Assembly: GCA_020354155.1 (NCBI GenBank)
Contig: CP070644.1
Coordinates: 762,540 to 772,628 of the forward strand
Direction of reading: 5' to 3'
DNA length: 10,089 nucleotides
Source of the DNA: Nitrospiraceae bacterium
Lineage (GTDB): Bacteria; Nitrospirota; Thermodesulfovibrionia; UBA6902
Below are positions 1 through 7,044 of this stretch, piece after piece. The notes beneath the pieces were generated by a model. The model was not told where the DNA came from, did not search any database, and saw only the letters and a list, made by a program, of their open reading frames with translations. Every line of letters begins with the position of its first letter. Position 1 is the first letter of the stretch. The position numbers were made by a program, and so were the translations under genes.

Positions 1-23
1 GTTCTCATTTGCAAAGTGTACGA

Positions 24-38
24 ATACCATGATGGTAT
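24..38. repeat. Short perfect palindrome downstream of the thioredoxin/TPR gene
   Basis: The arms ATACCAT and ATGGTAT flank a single central G. A second small palindrome, AGCATATGCT, lies at 55-64. The surrounding 1-160 stretch is AT-rich and shows no convincing gene. The palindrome could be an operator for a gene left of the window or chance in AT-rich DNA. It lacks the GC-rich stem and T-run of an intrinsic terminator. Confidence 0.3.
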
Positions 39-160
39 AAGCATGTCTCATAAAAGCATATGCTGACGAAAACCAATCGAATTCACAATCCTGAAAGAAT
101 TCTAATTAAATGATAATTCAGTTTTCAGTTGAAAAATGTATTGCCAGTCTAGTAACGCTT

Positions 161-1168
161 CTACCTGCATTGAGAATTTATTTGATACAAGAACAGTTGT
201 TCTTCTGCAAGCTGGAGAGATTTTTTGTACATACTGAGGGCAATGTCTTTGTTACCTTTTAATTCATATGCCTTTCCAAGTTCATAGTAAACCACGCTGG
301 ATTTATTATTTAGATTTAAAGCTCCTTTAAGAACTTTTATTGCATAGTCGATTTCACCCTGTGATAAACAGGCCATTCCTAATCCTGCCGTGGCGTCAAA
401 AGATTTCGGATCTATCTCCAGGGCTTTTTGAAATTCAATAATTGCGTTATCAGCTTCATTAGTCTGGAGATATAAAAAACCGAGGAGATTGCGGGCTTTA
501 ATCATATCAGATTTATACGTGATTGCTTTCTCTGCAATCTTTATTGACCTGCTTATGAGCCCAATTTCACCAAACTTCAATGCAAGGTTATAGTCTCTCT
601 CTGCCATAACCTCTGCTTCGTCCACTTTCGTTTTTTGCGGTGAGATAGCTGATTTTAATTCTTCCTCGTTCATTTCCCCAAGAATATATTGAAGATAGCC
701 GTCAAGAATGGAATTATATAACACAGGATGACCCGGAATGGCATGAATAAGTTTACCTTTTTGGTCTATAAGCAGTGTGGTTGGATAGACTCTGATTCCA
801 TAACTTCCAAGGACTGACCTGTTGGAATCCAAAAGAACAGGGAATCCGATTTTCAGGTCTTTGACTATTCTACTGACTTTTTCGTAATCATTGGTTTCTC
901 CTGCAATCCCTATAAACTGAACCCCCCGTTTTATGTAACTCTTAAAAAATCCTCCAAAATCTTCAATGGCTTTATATGAGTAATCATGGTCATCTTTCCA
1001 ATAGATCAGGACAATGATTGTACCTCTGAAGTCTTTTAAACTGACATCTTCACCCTGGATATTTTTTAATGTGAAATCAGGGGCAGCTTCCCCGTAAGGC
1101 ACTTCTATTGATAGGGCATAATCCAGAGGGACCATTAAAATTAATATGAAAAATATAAGCATTCTCAT
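161..1168 (-). CDS. Exported thioredoxin-fold (TlpA/AhpC-like) protein with C-terminal TPR repeats, lacking the CXXC active site
   Basis: The product has 335 residues. An N-terminal hydrophobic signal (about residues 3-20, possible cut after ALS at 18-20) sends it out of the cytoplasm. Residues 24-165 form a TlpA/AhpC-type thioredoxin fold: the APDFTL entry motif is at 29-34, a conserved W is at 57, and the cis-proline motif YPTTLLID is at 128-135. Where TlpA-type enzymes have WCxxC, this protein reads KDDHDYS (58-64), and there is no cysteine anywhere in the fold; the only cysteines are C267 and C334. It is therefore unlikely to be a thiol reductase and more likely a binding or scaffold domain. 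Residues 190-324 hold about four TPR units ending in AL-x-L/I-type helices, which normally bind proteins. The start ATG overlaps the stop of the upstream cytochrome gene by 4 bases (ATGA), and GAGGAG lies 11 bases before it, so the two are translationally coupled. A role in assembling or docking the cytochrome is inferred. Confidence 0.88.
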   Translation of the reverse strand: MRMLIFFILILMVPLDYALSIEVPYGEAAPDFTLKNIQGEDVSLKDFRGTIIVLIYWKDDHDYSYKAIEDFGGFFKSYIKRGVQFIGIAGETNDYEKVSRIVKDLKIGFPVLLDSNRSVLGSYGIRVYPTTLLIDQKGKLIHAIPGHPVLYNSILDGYLQYILGEMNEEELKSAISPQKTKVDEAEVMAERDYNLALKFGEIGLISRSIKIAEKAITYKSDMIKARNLLGFLYLQTNEADNAIIEFQKALEIDPKSFDATAGLGMACLSQGEIDYAIKVLKGALNLNNKSSVVYYELGKAYELKGNKDIALSMYKKSLQLAEEQLFLYQINSQCR

Positions 1169-2553
1169 TGGTTTATAAACTCCTCATCCCTGTCGTATAT
1201 TTTAATCTTGTGACAGCCAGGGGCACAGCTGCCGCCTGTGTCTGTCTTGATATAATTTAAAGGAAACTCCCAGCTACCGAAAGGCACTTTTTCCCTGATG
1301 TGTTTTGGAAAGTTGCTTGCATGGGTTTCATGACAGGCCCGGCAGGTCCTCCCTTTTTCCTGCCTGACATGTTTGAAATGAAGGTTAATTTTGCCGTTAC
1401 GGAAATTTGTCAACTCAGCAGTAGTCGGGGTTTGCACGATCGATTTCAGATGACATTTAAAACAGAGCTTATAATTTCCCTTATTAAATGACATATAGAA
1501 GGTAGAAGGGTAACCTTCCTTCAGCATCCTGAATTCATCAGACCCATGGGGGTTGTGACACCCTGAACAGTCCTTGCGTTTGATCGGGCCATGATGGTCC
1601 CTGTTATTTGCAAGCAGTTCCTTCATATTTACCAGTACAGTACCTGCATCTGTCTTCACTGGTTTGTTATGGCAATCCAGGCATAAATCCATCGGGGCTT
1701 TTGATAGCCTGTTGGCAATATCAGAAGCATGAGCTTCATGACAGTTAAGACATGACTTGCCAACCATAATAGCTCCGTGCTTGGTGGCGGCCTTTTGGAC
1801 ATTTTCCTGTTTTTTCTTATGACAGCCGTAACAGAGAAGTGGCACCTTCTCATTTAGCATATATTTGTATTTATTGGAATGAGGATTGTGACAGTTCACG
1901 CAATTCTCAGCTGCAGGTTTGTGTATGATTTTTGCTTTTTCTAATTCTGATTTTTTGTTTGTATGGCACATAAAACAGAGCTCCGGTGGCTTATCTCTCA
2001 GGTTTTTTGCAAAATCTGATGAATGGGGGTCATGACAGGCAAGACACCCGCCCGCACCTGCAGGCCCATGGACAAATCTGCCGGACGTAATATCCTGATC
2101 ATGGCAGATATAGCATAGGTCACTGGCCTGTTCCAGAAGCTGGTATTTGTTAGGAGAGCCATGAGGACTGTGGCAGGCAGTACACTCACCAGCTTCAACG
2201 GGGCTATGTATAAAAGACCTGTCCTCAAAACTGTCATGACAGGAATAACATAACTCACCGGTCTCGTCTATCTCTTTAAATTTAAATTCTCCTGGATTTT
2301 GATTATGCCCGGATAACTCTCCATGACAGGTGGAACATTCATTTTCTTTTGCCGGATCATGGAGAAAGGTATTCTGCATAAGGTCAGAATGACAATTTGA
2401 TGCTGTGCATGAAGACGCTTCAACCGGGGGCCTAACTTCTTGACTGTAGACAGTTTTGCTCAAGAAGGTGGATTTCAAAAGGATAATGACTAAAAACAGA
2501 ATAATGATGTTTTTATTTTTATCCTCATCAGACAATCTATTTGGAATGTTCAT
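1165..2553 (-). CDS. Exported multihaem c-type cytochrome, 13 CXXCH plus two variant haem motifs (doubled CXXCH repeats)
   Basis: The product has 462 residues. After a charged N-terminus, a hydrophobic stretch at 16-27 and a probable signal peptidase site after VYS (35-37), the rest is periplasmic or extracellular. Thirteen canonical CXXCH motifs start at C73, C102, C124, C147, C170, C193, C218, C241, C268, C291, C329, C364 and C404. There is also CX4CH at C49 and CX3CH at C443, so up to 15 haems. The motifs alternate between a type followed by PHGS/AHAS (for example 124-132) and an LCxxCH type, which is the doubled-CXXCH arrangement. The histidine of PHGS/AHAS is a plausible sixth haem ligand. 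The spacing between first-type motifs is 46, 48 and 50 residues, then widens to 61 and 75. A role in electron transfer across or outside the envelope is inferred from family knowledge; the substrate is unknown. It is the first gene of an operon with the thioredoxin/TPR gene. The ribosome site is weak (AGGGG about 12 bases upstream). Confidence 0.93.
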   Translation of the reverse strand: MNIPNRLSDEDKNKNIIILFLVIILLKSTFLSKTVYSQEVRPPVEASSCTASNCHSDLMQNTFLHDPAKENECSTCHGELSGHNQNPGEFKFKEIDETGELCYSCHDSFEDRSFIHSPVEAGECTACHSPHGSPNKYQLLEQASDLCYICHDQDITSGRFVHGPAGAGGCLACHDPHSSDFAKNLRDKPPELCFMCHTNKKSELEKAKIIHKPAAENCVNCHNPHSNKYKYMLNEKVPLLCYGCHKKKQENVQKAATKHGAIMVGKSCLNCHEAHASDIANRLSKAPMDLCLDCHNKPVKTDAGTVLVNMKELLANNRDHHGPIKRKDCSGCHNPHGSDEFRMLKEGYPSTFYMSFNKGNYKLCFKCHLKSIVQTPTTAELTNFRNGKINLHFKHVRQEKGRTCRACHETHASNFPKHIREKVPFGSWEFPLNYIKTDTGGSCAPGCHKIKIYDRDEEFINQ

Positions 2554-2618
2554 TGCAATAGAGAGCCCCTATCATTATATGTAGAAGTATATGATAATTA
2601 CTATTTATTGCAACCGCT

Positions 2619-2655
2619 AATCTTCAAACCCTGCTCCTCATATGTTTTGAAGATT
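2619..2655. repeat. Inverted repeat with 10-bp arms upstream of the cytochrome gene
   Basis: The arms AATCTTCAAA (2619-2628) and TTTGAAGATT (2646-2655) match perfectly around a 17-base loop. It sits 66 bases before the cytochrome start, between that gene and the end of the MscS gene. No T-run follows on the minus strand, so it is not a typical intrinsic terminator. A regulator-binding site or an RNA hairpin in the cytochrome leader are both possible. Confidence 0.45.
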
Positions 2656-2665
2656 CCAAGTGTTG

Positions 2666-2691
2666 GTGACACATCCCCCGGGATGTGTCAC
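2666..2691. repeat. Strong near-perfect palindrome (12-bp arms, 2-base centre) between the MscS gene and the cytochrome gene
   Basis: GTGACACATCCC (2666-2677) and GGGATGTGTCAC (2680-2691) are exact reverse complements around CC. As RNA this would be a stable hairpin of about 11 pairs. It lies 76 bases after the MscS stop, where a terminator is expected, but neither strand has a following T-run. It could be a Rho-dependent or 3'-end-stabilising hairpin for the MscS transcript, an operator for the cytochrome operon, or a dispersed intergenic palindromic repeat. Confidence 0.55.
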
Positions 2692-2767
2692 TTCATGCCC
2701 AGTCTAAGACCTGTAAGAATCCGGAGTATGGACTCCTGTTCTGCCCCGGGTGCATAGCTGTCTTCAG

Positions 2768-3643
2768 TTACTGGCTTGCAAAGGGAACAGGAAGAGGAGA
2801 GCGTATATGCAGGTCGCGCTGAGGAAAGGGAATCTCCACGTCATTGTTTCTGAATTTCTCTACGATTGCACAGTTCAACTCGGAACGTATCTGATAATAG
2901 TTTCCAGGATCACGGATCCATGCACCGAGGAACATATTCCATGAAGAGTCACCGAATTCCATGAGGCGCACAAAGGGCTTCGGATCTTTCAATACACTAT
3001 CATGTTCGTCTGCAACTTCTCTGAGGCAGCGTAAAACTGTTTGAAGGTCAGACTTGTATGAGACCCCGACGTGAATCTCAACGCGTACTCTCGGATCCCC
3101 ATGTGACCAGTTTACCACCTGGGCCGATACAAATTCGGAATTTGGAACAATGATTGAAATATTGTTCAGTGAGCGTATGACCGTTGATCTCATTTTGATT
3201 TCCACCACATCACCTTCTGTTCCTCCCACAGTCACCCGGTCACCTATTTTTATGGGGCGCTCAAAAAGGAGAATAAGACCTGAGATAAAATTTGACGTAA
3301 TATTCTGCAATCCAAAACCAATACCGACGGAGAGAAATCCGAAGACCACAACCAGTCCGCTGAAGTCAATTCCAATGAACTGAAAGGCGAAGGCCGCGCT
3401 CATAATCAGCAGGGTGTAATGGATAACCCTGGAGATGTTATAAATAATGCTTTCCTCAAGATGGAACCGCGGCAGTACTTTTGAGCGCAGAGCCCGAACA
3501 ATATAACCGGAGATAGTAAAAAGAATGATAAAGATTCCCAGAAAGAGGACGATGGACATGAGGGTAACCGGGGTCTGGTTCAGGGTGAAGAGCTGAAACT
3601 GGAGTGCTGCCTTCAACATCTCGTAGATATCTTTTAATTCCAT
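2768..3643 (-). CDS. mscS: MscS-family small-conductance mechanosensitive channel
   Basis: The product has 291 residues, close to the size of the classic MscS (about 286). It is an inner-membrane channel that opens under membrane tension and releases solutes during osmotic downshock. Three membrane segments are visible: about 25-48, 70-90 and 95-126. The third is the glycine-rich pore helix with VGIGFGLQN at 106-114. It is followed by FERPIKIGD (127-135), the start of the beta domain (136-180), and a mixed alpha/beta C-terminal domain that ends with the family motif IPFPQRDLHI (271-280). An AGGAGGA ribosome site lies 5 bases before the ATG, which fixes the start. The gene stands in line with the DUF481 gene upstream, separated by about 196 bases, and nothing links it functionally to the cytochrome genes. 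The sub-type and ion selectivity cannot be read from the sequence. Confidence 0.95.
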   Translation of the reverse strand: MELKDIYEMLKAALQFQLFTLNQTPVTLMSIVLFLGIFIILFTISGYIVRALRSKVLPRFHLEESIIYNISRVIHYTLLIMSAAFAFQFIGIDFSGLVVVFGFLSVGIGFGLQNITSNFISGLILLFERPIKIGDRVTVGGTEGDVVEIKMRSTVIRSLNNISIIVPNSEFVSAQVVNWSHGDPRVRVEIHVGVSYKSDLQTVLRCLREVADEHDSVLKDPKPFVRLMEFGDSSWNMFLGAWIRDPGNYYQIRSELNCAIVEKFRNNDVEIPFPQRDLHIRSPLPVPFASQ

Positions 3644-3753
3644 TGTGTTCCTCCTAGGTCATTATTAAGAATATAAAACCGAAGCACCTGTTCATAAATC
3701 GTCTCATTGTGCCGTTTTCGATTTTACCAGAAACAGCAGGGAACTGAAATGAA

Positions 3754-3783
3754 AAAATGCATCGTGCTTCCATAGTGCATTTT
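3754..3783 (-). terminator. Possible weak intrinsic terminator after the DUF481 gene
   Basis: Arms AAAATGCA and TGCATTTT are separated by 14 bases. Read on the minus strand, the hairpin begins 57 bases after the DUF481 stop, and its second arm runs into six consecutive T. The stem is poor in GC, so termination would be inefficient. It is the only terminator-like structure between the DUF481 and MscS genes. Confidence 0.35.
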
Positions 3784-3839
3784 ACCGTTCCTTTGTTCCT
3801 GCCCATATCAGAAAGGCAACGAAAGGGTGGAAGAGAGAC

Positions 3840-4847
3840 TCAAAAACCGTACTGAAGACCGAAGAGCCACTGCCAGTCATTGCTTTGAATGCCCGCAGGG
3901 GGATCGCTGTCATGCTCAAGGATATTTGAGAATTTAAGCGACCACCCCGTGGCAAGCGGGGATGTAATTGATGCTTCATTCCTCAACGTAAACTCGCCAG
4001 CATTTTCAAAACTCGGGTATATAAGCAAATAGTCAGAGAGCACGAGAGTGTCCAGTACGGTATAGCGGACATTGCCTGCAACCCTCCCGGTTATCCAGTC
4101 CTGGTCAACTCCTTCTTTAAGGTCTTCTGAATAGTAGGAAAGACCAGCTTCAAAGAGAAGAAACTTAACGCTATCATCCCACACCTGATATCCGACACCG
4201 GGACCGATGACCGTTCGCAGGTTCAGGTTCTTAAATGAGTCATGAAGCAGTTCTGTGCTGAGATATACATAGTACTTTTCTGTAAAAAAATAATCATATT
4301 TCATTGCTCCGTAAGTATTCCGGGTGGAGACTGATTTGTCTTCTTCTGCGTAATTGTGAAGCAACCGCATACTGAAACGGTCATTTACTGATCTTCTTGT
4401 AGCTTCGGCACCAACGGATACGCTTGCCCTGTCCGTATTGCCGGACTGAATACCGGCACCAACAGTGATGTTGCCAGTCCATTTTGAAAGATGCTCAGGG
4501 GGCGGGTTCAGTGCGGCTACATTATCCCACTCAACCGATACCGGCTGACGCCCCGGACTGCCATCAACGATTATTTTACCGTCCCCCTCGCTCCGTATCG
4601 ATCCCCTCAGAACCTCGCCGGTAGTGAGATGTATGTCAGCGGGATTATTCACATAGATACGTTTGATTTTTGATTTGCTGATCTTAATGGGGTCTGAATA
4701 CTCGGTTTCAAGAATCACTGAGGTGCCATCAGATGTCTTCAGTGTGCCGCTCAGCCTGTCCCCATTGGTAAGTACTATTTCGTCAGAGAATGCCGGAGAA
4801 ATATTCGATACTATAAATATGATGGATAAAATGTAAATATATCGCAT
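3840..4847 (-). CDS. DUF481-family outer-membrane beta-barrel protein with two N-terminal SH3-like repeats
   Basis: The start was set at the internal ATG at 4847 (335 residues) rather than the first possible ATG at 4901. An AGGAGGA ribosome site lies 5 bases before it, and the protein then begins directly with a clean signal peptide (about 1-21, probable cut after AFS). The mature N-terminus has two similar units, IVLTNGDRLSGTLKT (24-38) and IHLTTGEVLRGSIRS (72-86), typical of small all-beta domains found before DUF481. From about W123 (WTGNITVGAGIQSGN) the chain has the alternating aromatic beta-strand pattern of an outer-membrane barrel. It ends in phenylalanine after QYG, as outer-membrane proteins do for insertion. 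DUF481 proteins (YdiY type) have no established function. A structural or channel role is possible. Confidence 0.88.
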   Translation of the reverse strand: MRYIYILSIIFIVSNISPAFSDEIVLTNGDRLSGTLKTSDGTSVILETEYSDPIKISKSKIKRIYVNNPADIHLTTGEVLRGSIRSEGDGKIIVDGSPGRQPVSVEWDNVAALNPPPEHLSKWTGNITVGAGIQSGNTDRASVSVGAEATRRSVNDRFSMRLLHNYAEEDKSVSTRNTYGAMKYDYFFTEKYYVYLSTELLHDSFKNLNLRTVIGPGVGYQVWDDSVKFLLFEAGLSYYSEDLKEGVDQDWITGRVAGNVRYTVLDTLVLSDYLLIYPSFENAGEFTLRNEASITSPLATGWSLKFSNILEHDSDPPAGIQSNDWQWLFGLQYGF

Positions 4848-5092
4848 AGTAATCCTCCTGGATTTATAGAGTGGCGGTGCGTAATGTTTCCATCTTATCA
4901 TATTTTCCCCTCATGTGAGCTACCTCTTTAAAAAAGATTGCAATAATTCTGTATCGGTGTATATTGTAAGTATCTGACAGGATTTAAAGATTATGATCGG
5001 AAGTATGAGGATATACGCTTTAGACTGCGAACTAGCAATACCATACATTCCATCTGTTTTTAGTAAAATTAATCTGGAAAGGCGGTGATTGA
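4848..5092. promoter_or_regulatory. Divergent promoter region between the DUF481 gene and the LapA-domain operon
   Basis: The two transcription units point away from each other, so this spacer must carry the signals for both unless the 5' ends lie elsewhere. On the plus strand a possible sigma-70 site is TTGCAA (4938-4943), a 16-base gap, then TATATT (4960-4965). This would give a leader of roughly 120 bases before the LapA-domain gene. On the minus strand TATGAT, within the AT-rich stretch around 4895-4905, is a possible -10 box but has no good -35. No long palindrome was found here. Confidence 0.35.
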
Positions 5093-5323
5093 ATGACTGA
5101 CCAATTCAGGGGGTCGCTTGGGCCGAAAACAATTATAGCCCTGGTATTTCTCAGTATTTTCACTGTTTTTATATTACAGAATACGGAAGTCGTGGAAATC
5201 ATTTTCTTTTTCTGGAAGATAAGTCTGTCCCGGGTTATCCTGCTTTTGGGGTCACTGTTTACAGGGGTGCTGATTGGTCTGTTTATAGGATGGGAAACTG
5301 CATCAAGAAATAAAAAGCGATGA
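5093..5323 (+). CDS. Small LapA-domain (DUF1049) inner-membrane protein
   Basis: The product has 76 residues. Two membrane helices are clear, about 11-28 and 47-67. The family signature follows the first helix (LQNTEVVEI, 28-36), and a second helix begins around SRVILLLGSLFTG. The tail is short and basic (SRNKKR). LapA/YciS-family proteins are small inner-membrane proteins; in enterobacteria they work with LapB in lipopolysaccharide control, but no lapB is present here, so that role is not assumed. The ATG at 5093 is preceded by GGAAAGGCGGTG. The stop overlaps the ATG of the next gene by 4 bases (ATGA), so the two are co-translated. An anchor or membrane partner for the cyclic-nucleotide-binding protein is conceivable but is inference. 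Confidence 0.85.
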   Translation: MTDQFRGSLGPKTIIALVFLSIFTVFILQNTEVVEIIFFFWKISLSRVILLLGSLFTGVLIGLFIGWETASRNKKR

Positions 5324-5790
5324 AAGAAAATGTTAAGCAGGCACTGTTATCCTTAAAGGAAACATCCGATATTTTCAATGAATTGACGGATCAGGAAATA
5401 GATATGATTTCTCCCTTTTTTGAGCAGAAAAGCTATAGTGCAGAATCCTTTCTCTTTCGGGAAGGTGAGCCCAGTACCTTCATCGGCTTTATTGCCTCCG
5501 GAACGTTTGAGATCATCAAGCAGACAGATATACAGGCCAATCCGATAATCCTCGGCAGGCTCTCAACGGGTTCATTCATCGGGGAAACGACTCTCCTGGA
5601 AGGACCTCAGAAACGTGCAGTCAGTGTATCTGCTGTTGAAGACGCTGAGGTGCTGATTGTCAAAAAAAGCGATCTGGATCATATTACACAGGAATACTCT
5701 GTAATAGGGGTGAAGTTATTAAAAGAGTTGGCAAGGATTCTGACCATCCGCCTTTTAAAGGCAGTAGAAAAGATCAGTCGTGCCTATTAA
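5320..5790 (+). CDS. Stand-alone cyclic-nucleotide-binding domain protein (no DNA-binding domain)
   Basis: The product has 156 residues. Residues 19-140 fit the CRP-type cNMP-binding beta-roll. The phosphate-binding cassette is at about 85-103, with GSFIGET (85-91), conserved E89, and R99 in KRAVSVSA, so a nucleotide could be bound. After the long C-helix (about 126-152) the chain stops, so the helix-turn-helix of CRP/FNR regulators is absent. It should act through protein contacts rather than on DNA. There is no cysteine for an FeS or haem-like sensor. The gene overlaps the LapA-domain gene by 4 bases and has no strong ribosome site of its own, so it probably depends on translational coupling. 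The flavoprotein gene follows 19 bases after its stop. The ligand (cAMP, cGMP or other) cannot be told from the sequence. Confidence 0.88.
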   Translation: MKENVKQALLSLKETSDIFNELTDQEIDMISPFFEQKSYSAESFLFREGEPSTFIGFIASGTFEIIKQTDIQANPIILGRLSTGSFIGETTLLEGPQKRAVSVSAVEDAEVLIVKKSDLDHITQEYSVIGVKLLKELARILTIRLLKAVEKISRAY

Positions 5791-5809
5791 CGAAGGAGCG
5801 GGAAAAAAC

Positions 5810-7006
5810 ATGAAATATTTGATCGTTGGAAACGGGGTTGCCGGCACCACTGCAGCAGAAAATATACGCAGGATTGACAGTGCAGGAGAAATAACAGTCA
5901 TATCTGAGGAGAACATCCCTTACTACAGCCGGATACGGCTTATCGAATACCTTGCCGGAGAAGCAGCCACAAAGGACATCATCATACATGGAGATGAATG
6001 GCACAGGAAGCATTCAATTGGACTTCTCCTGGGCTCCCGTGTTGTGAGCATTGCCCCTGAAAAGAATGAGGTGGTGACTGATAAGGGGGAACGGTTCTCC
6101 TATGACAGGCTTCTCCTTGCTACCGGGGGGAAATCCTTTGTCCCTCCCATAACCGGTTCTGATAAAAAAGGGGTTTTTGCATTACGCACAATTGCCGATG
6201 CTGATGAAATAATCACTCACGCCGAGGGGAAGAAAAAAATAATACTCATCGGGGGCGGTGTGCTGGGTCTTGAAGCAGGCAACAGCCTCCGCAAGCGGGG
6301 GTATGAAATAACGGTTGTGGAATTTTTCCCCCGCCTTCTTCCGCGCCAGATGGACACTGAAGGGGCTGATGTGCTCAAGGCCCAGATGGAAAGCATGGGG
6401 TTCACCTTTTATCTTGGCGCCACAACGAAAGAAATTACCGGCCATACAGAGGTTGACGGTGTCCTCCTTGAGGACGGGACGCATATTGACGGGAATATGG
6501 TCATTGTATCTGCCGGCATTCGGCCACGTTCAGAACTGGCAGATATGCTTGGATTAGAGAGTAAGAAAGGCGTTATTGTGAATGACAGAATGGAAACAGG
6601 CAGGGAAAACATCTACGCAGCAGGGGACCTGATAGAACACAGGGAGAAATTTTACGGCATATGGCCGGCAGCCGAGAAGCAGGGAGAAACAGCCGGTATC
6701 AACATGGCAGGAGGAGAGGCAACGTATGAGGGGACCACGATGTCAAATGTCCTGAAGGTTGTGGGAGTCGACCTTGCCGCTGCAGGTGATATTGATGCAG
6801 AGGGCAGCCATGAGTCAATAGTTACAAAGGACAAAGAGAAATTTATATACAAAAAACTGGTGATACAGGAAAATATCCTTGCCGGATGCATTCTCTATGG
6901 CGATATTTCCGGGTACAGGAAAATTCTGAAAGCAATAGAAGCGAAAAGAAATATAGATGACATCAAAGACCGGCTTAAGCAGTGGGACTTGAATGTATTG
7001 CAATAA
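5810..7006 (+). CDS. FAD/NAD(P)-dependent oxidoreductase, NirB/rubredoxin-reductase-like
   Basis: The start was set at the ATG at 5810 (398 residues). It has AAGGAG 11 bases upstream, and the protein then begins at once with the FAD-binding strand. The earlier GTG at 5780 overlaps the previous gene and adds ten residues unlike the family. FAD binding is shown by GNGVAG (7-12), LATGG (103-107) and IYAAGD (268-273). NAD(P)H binding is shown by GGGVLGLE (148-155) with acidic E171 at the end of the next strand, which favours NADH over NADPH. The C-terminal part (about 310-375), ending with AGCILYGD (358-365), resembles the flavoprotein part of NirB and related reductases. There are no redox cysteine pair and no FeS motif, so it would pass electrons to a separate partner such as a rubredoxin or ferredoxin. 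It is last in the operon with the LapA-domain and cyclic-nucleotide-binding genes, and it converges on the hydrogenase operon. Confidence 0.9.
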   Translation: MKYLIVGNGVAGTTAAENIRRIDSAGEITVISEENIPYYSRIRLIEYLAGEAATKDIIIHGDEWHRKHSIGLLLGSRVVSIAPEKNEVVTDKGERFSYDRLLLATGGKSFVPPITGSDKKGVFALRTIADADEIITHAEGKKKIILIGGGVLGLEAGNSLRKRGYEITVVEFFPRLLPRQMDTEGADVLKAQMESMGFTFYLGATTKEITGHTEVDGVLLEDGTHIDGNMVIVSAGIRPRSELADMLGLESKKGVIVNDRMETGRENIYAAGDLIEHREKFYGIWPAAEKQGETAGINMAGGEATYEGTTMSNVLKVVGVDLAAAGDIDAEGSHESIVTKDKEKFIYKKLVIQENILAGCILYGDISGYRKILKAIEAKRNIDDIKDRLKQWDLNVLQ

Positions 7007-7044
7007 AACATGGGGTGACCCGTTGAGACAGCAATCATGAACGG

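Noticed and set aside
1300..1491. Plus-strand frame opposite the cytochrome gene
   Set aside because: It is antisense to haem-motif-bearing coding sequence, with no recognisable features.
1500..2400. CRISPR-like or tandem DNA repeat suggested by recurring ATGACAG/TGACAG words
   Set aside because: The words are the reverse complement of CXXCH codons and are spaced by the protein repeat; the DNA between is not repeated.
2723..2736. GGAGT/ACTCC hairpin after the MscS gene as terminator
   Set aside because: Five pairs with a four-base loop and no T-run on either strand; too weak to call.
4848..4901. Longer start of the DUF481 protein at 4901
   Set aside because: The added 18 residues are polar and basic and precede a complete signal peptide; the AGGAGGA site serves the ATG at 4847.
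5320..5790. CRP/FNR-type transcription factor
   Set aside because: Only the cyclic-nucleotide-binding domain and C-helix are present; the chain ends at residue 156 without a helix-turn-helix, and the next gene begins in a different family, so this is not a frameshifted regulator.
5780..5809. GTG start at 5780 for the flavoprotein
   Set aside because: It overlaps the cyclic-nucleotide-binding gene and adds ten residues before the FAD-binding strand; the ATG at 5810 has a purine-rich ribosome site.
7010..7030. GGGTGACCC as a terminator for the flavoprotein operon
   Set aside because: The stem is only three pairs around a three-base loop, and no T-run follows.
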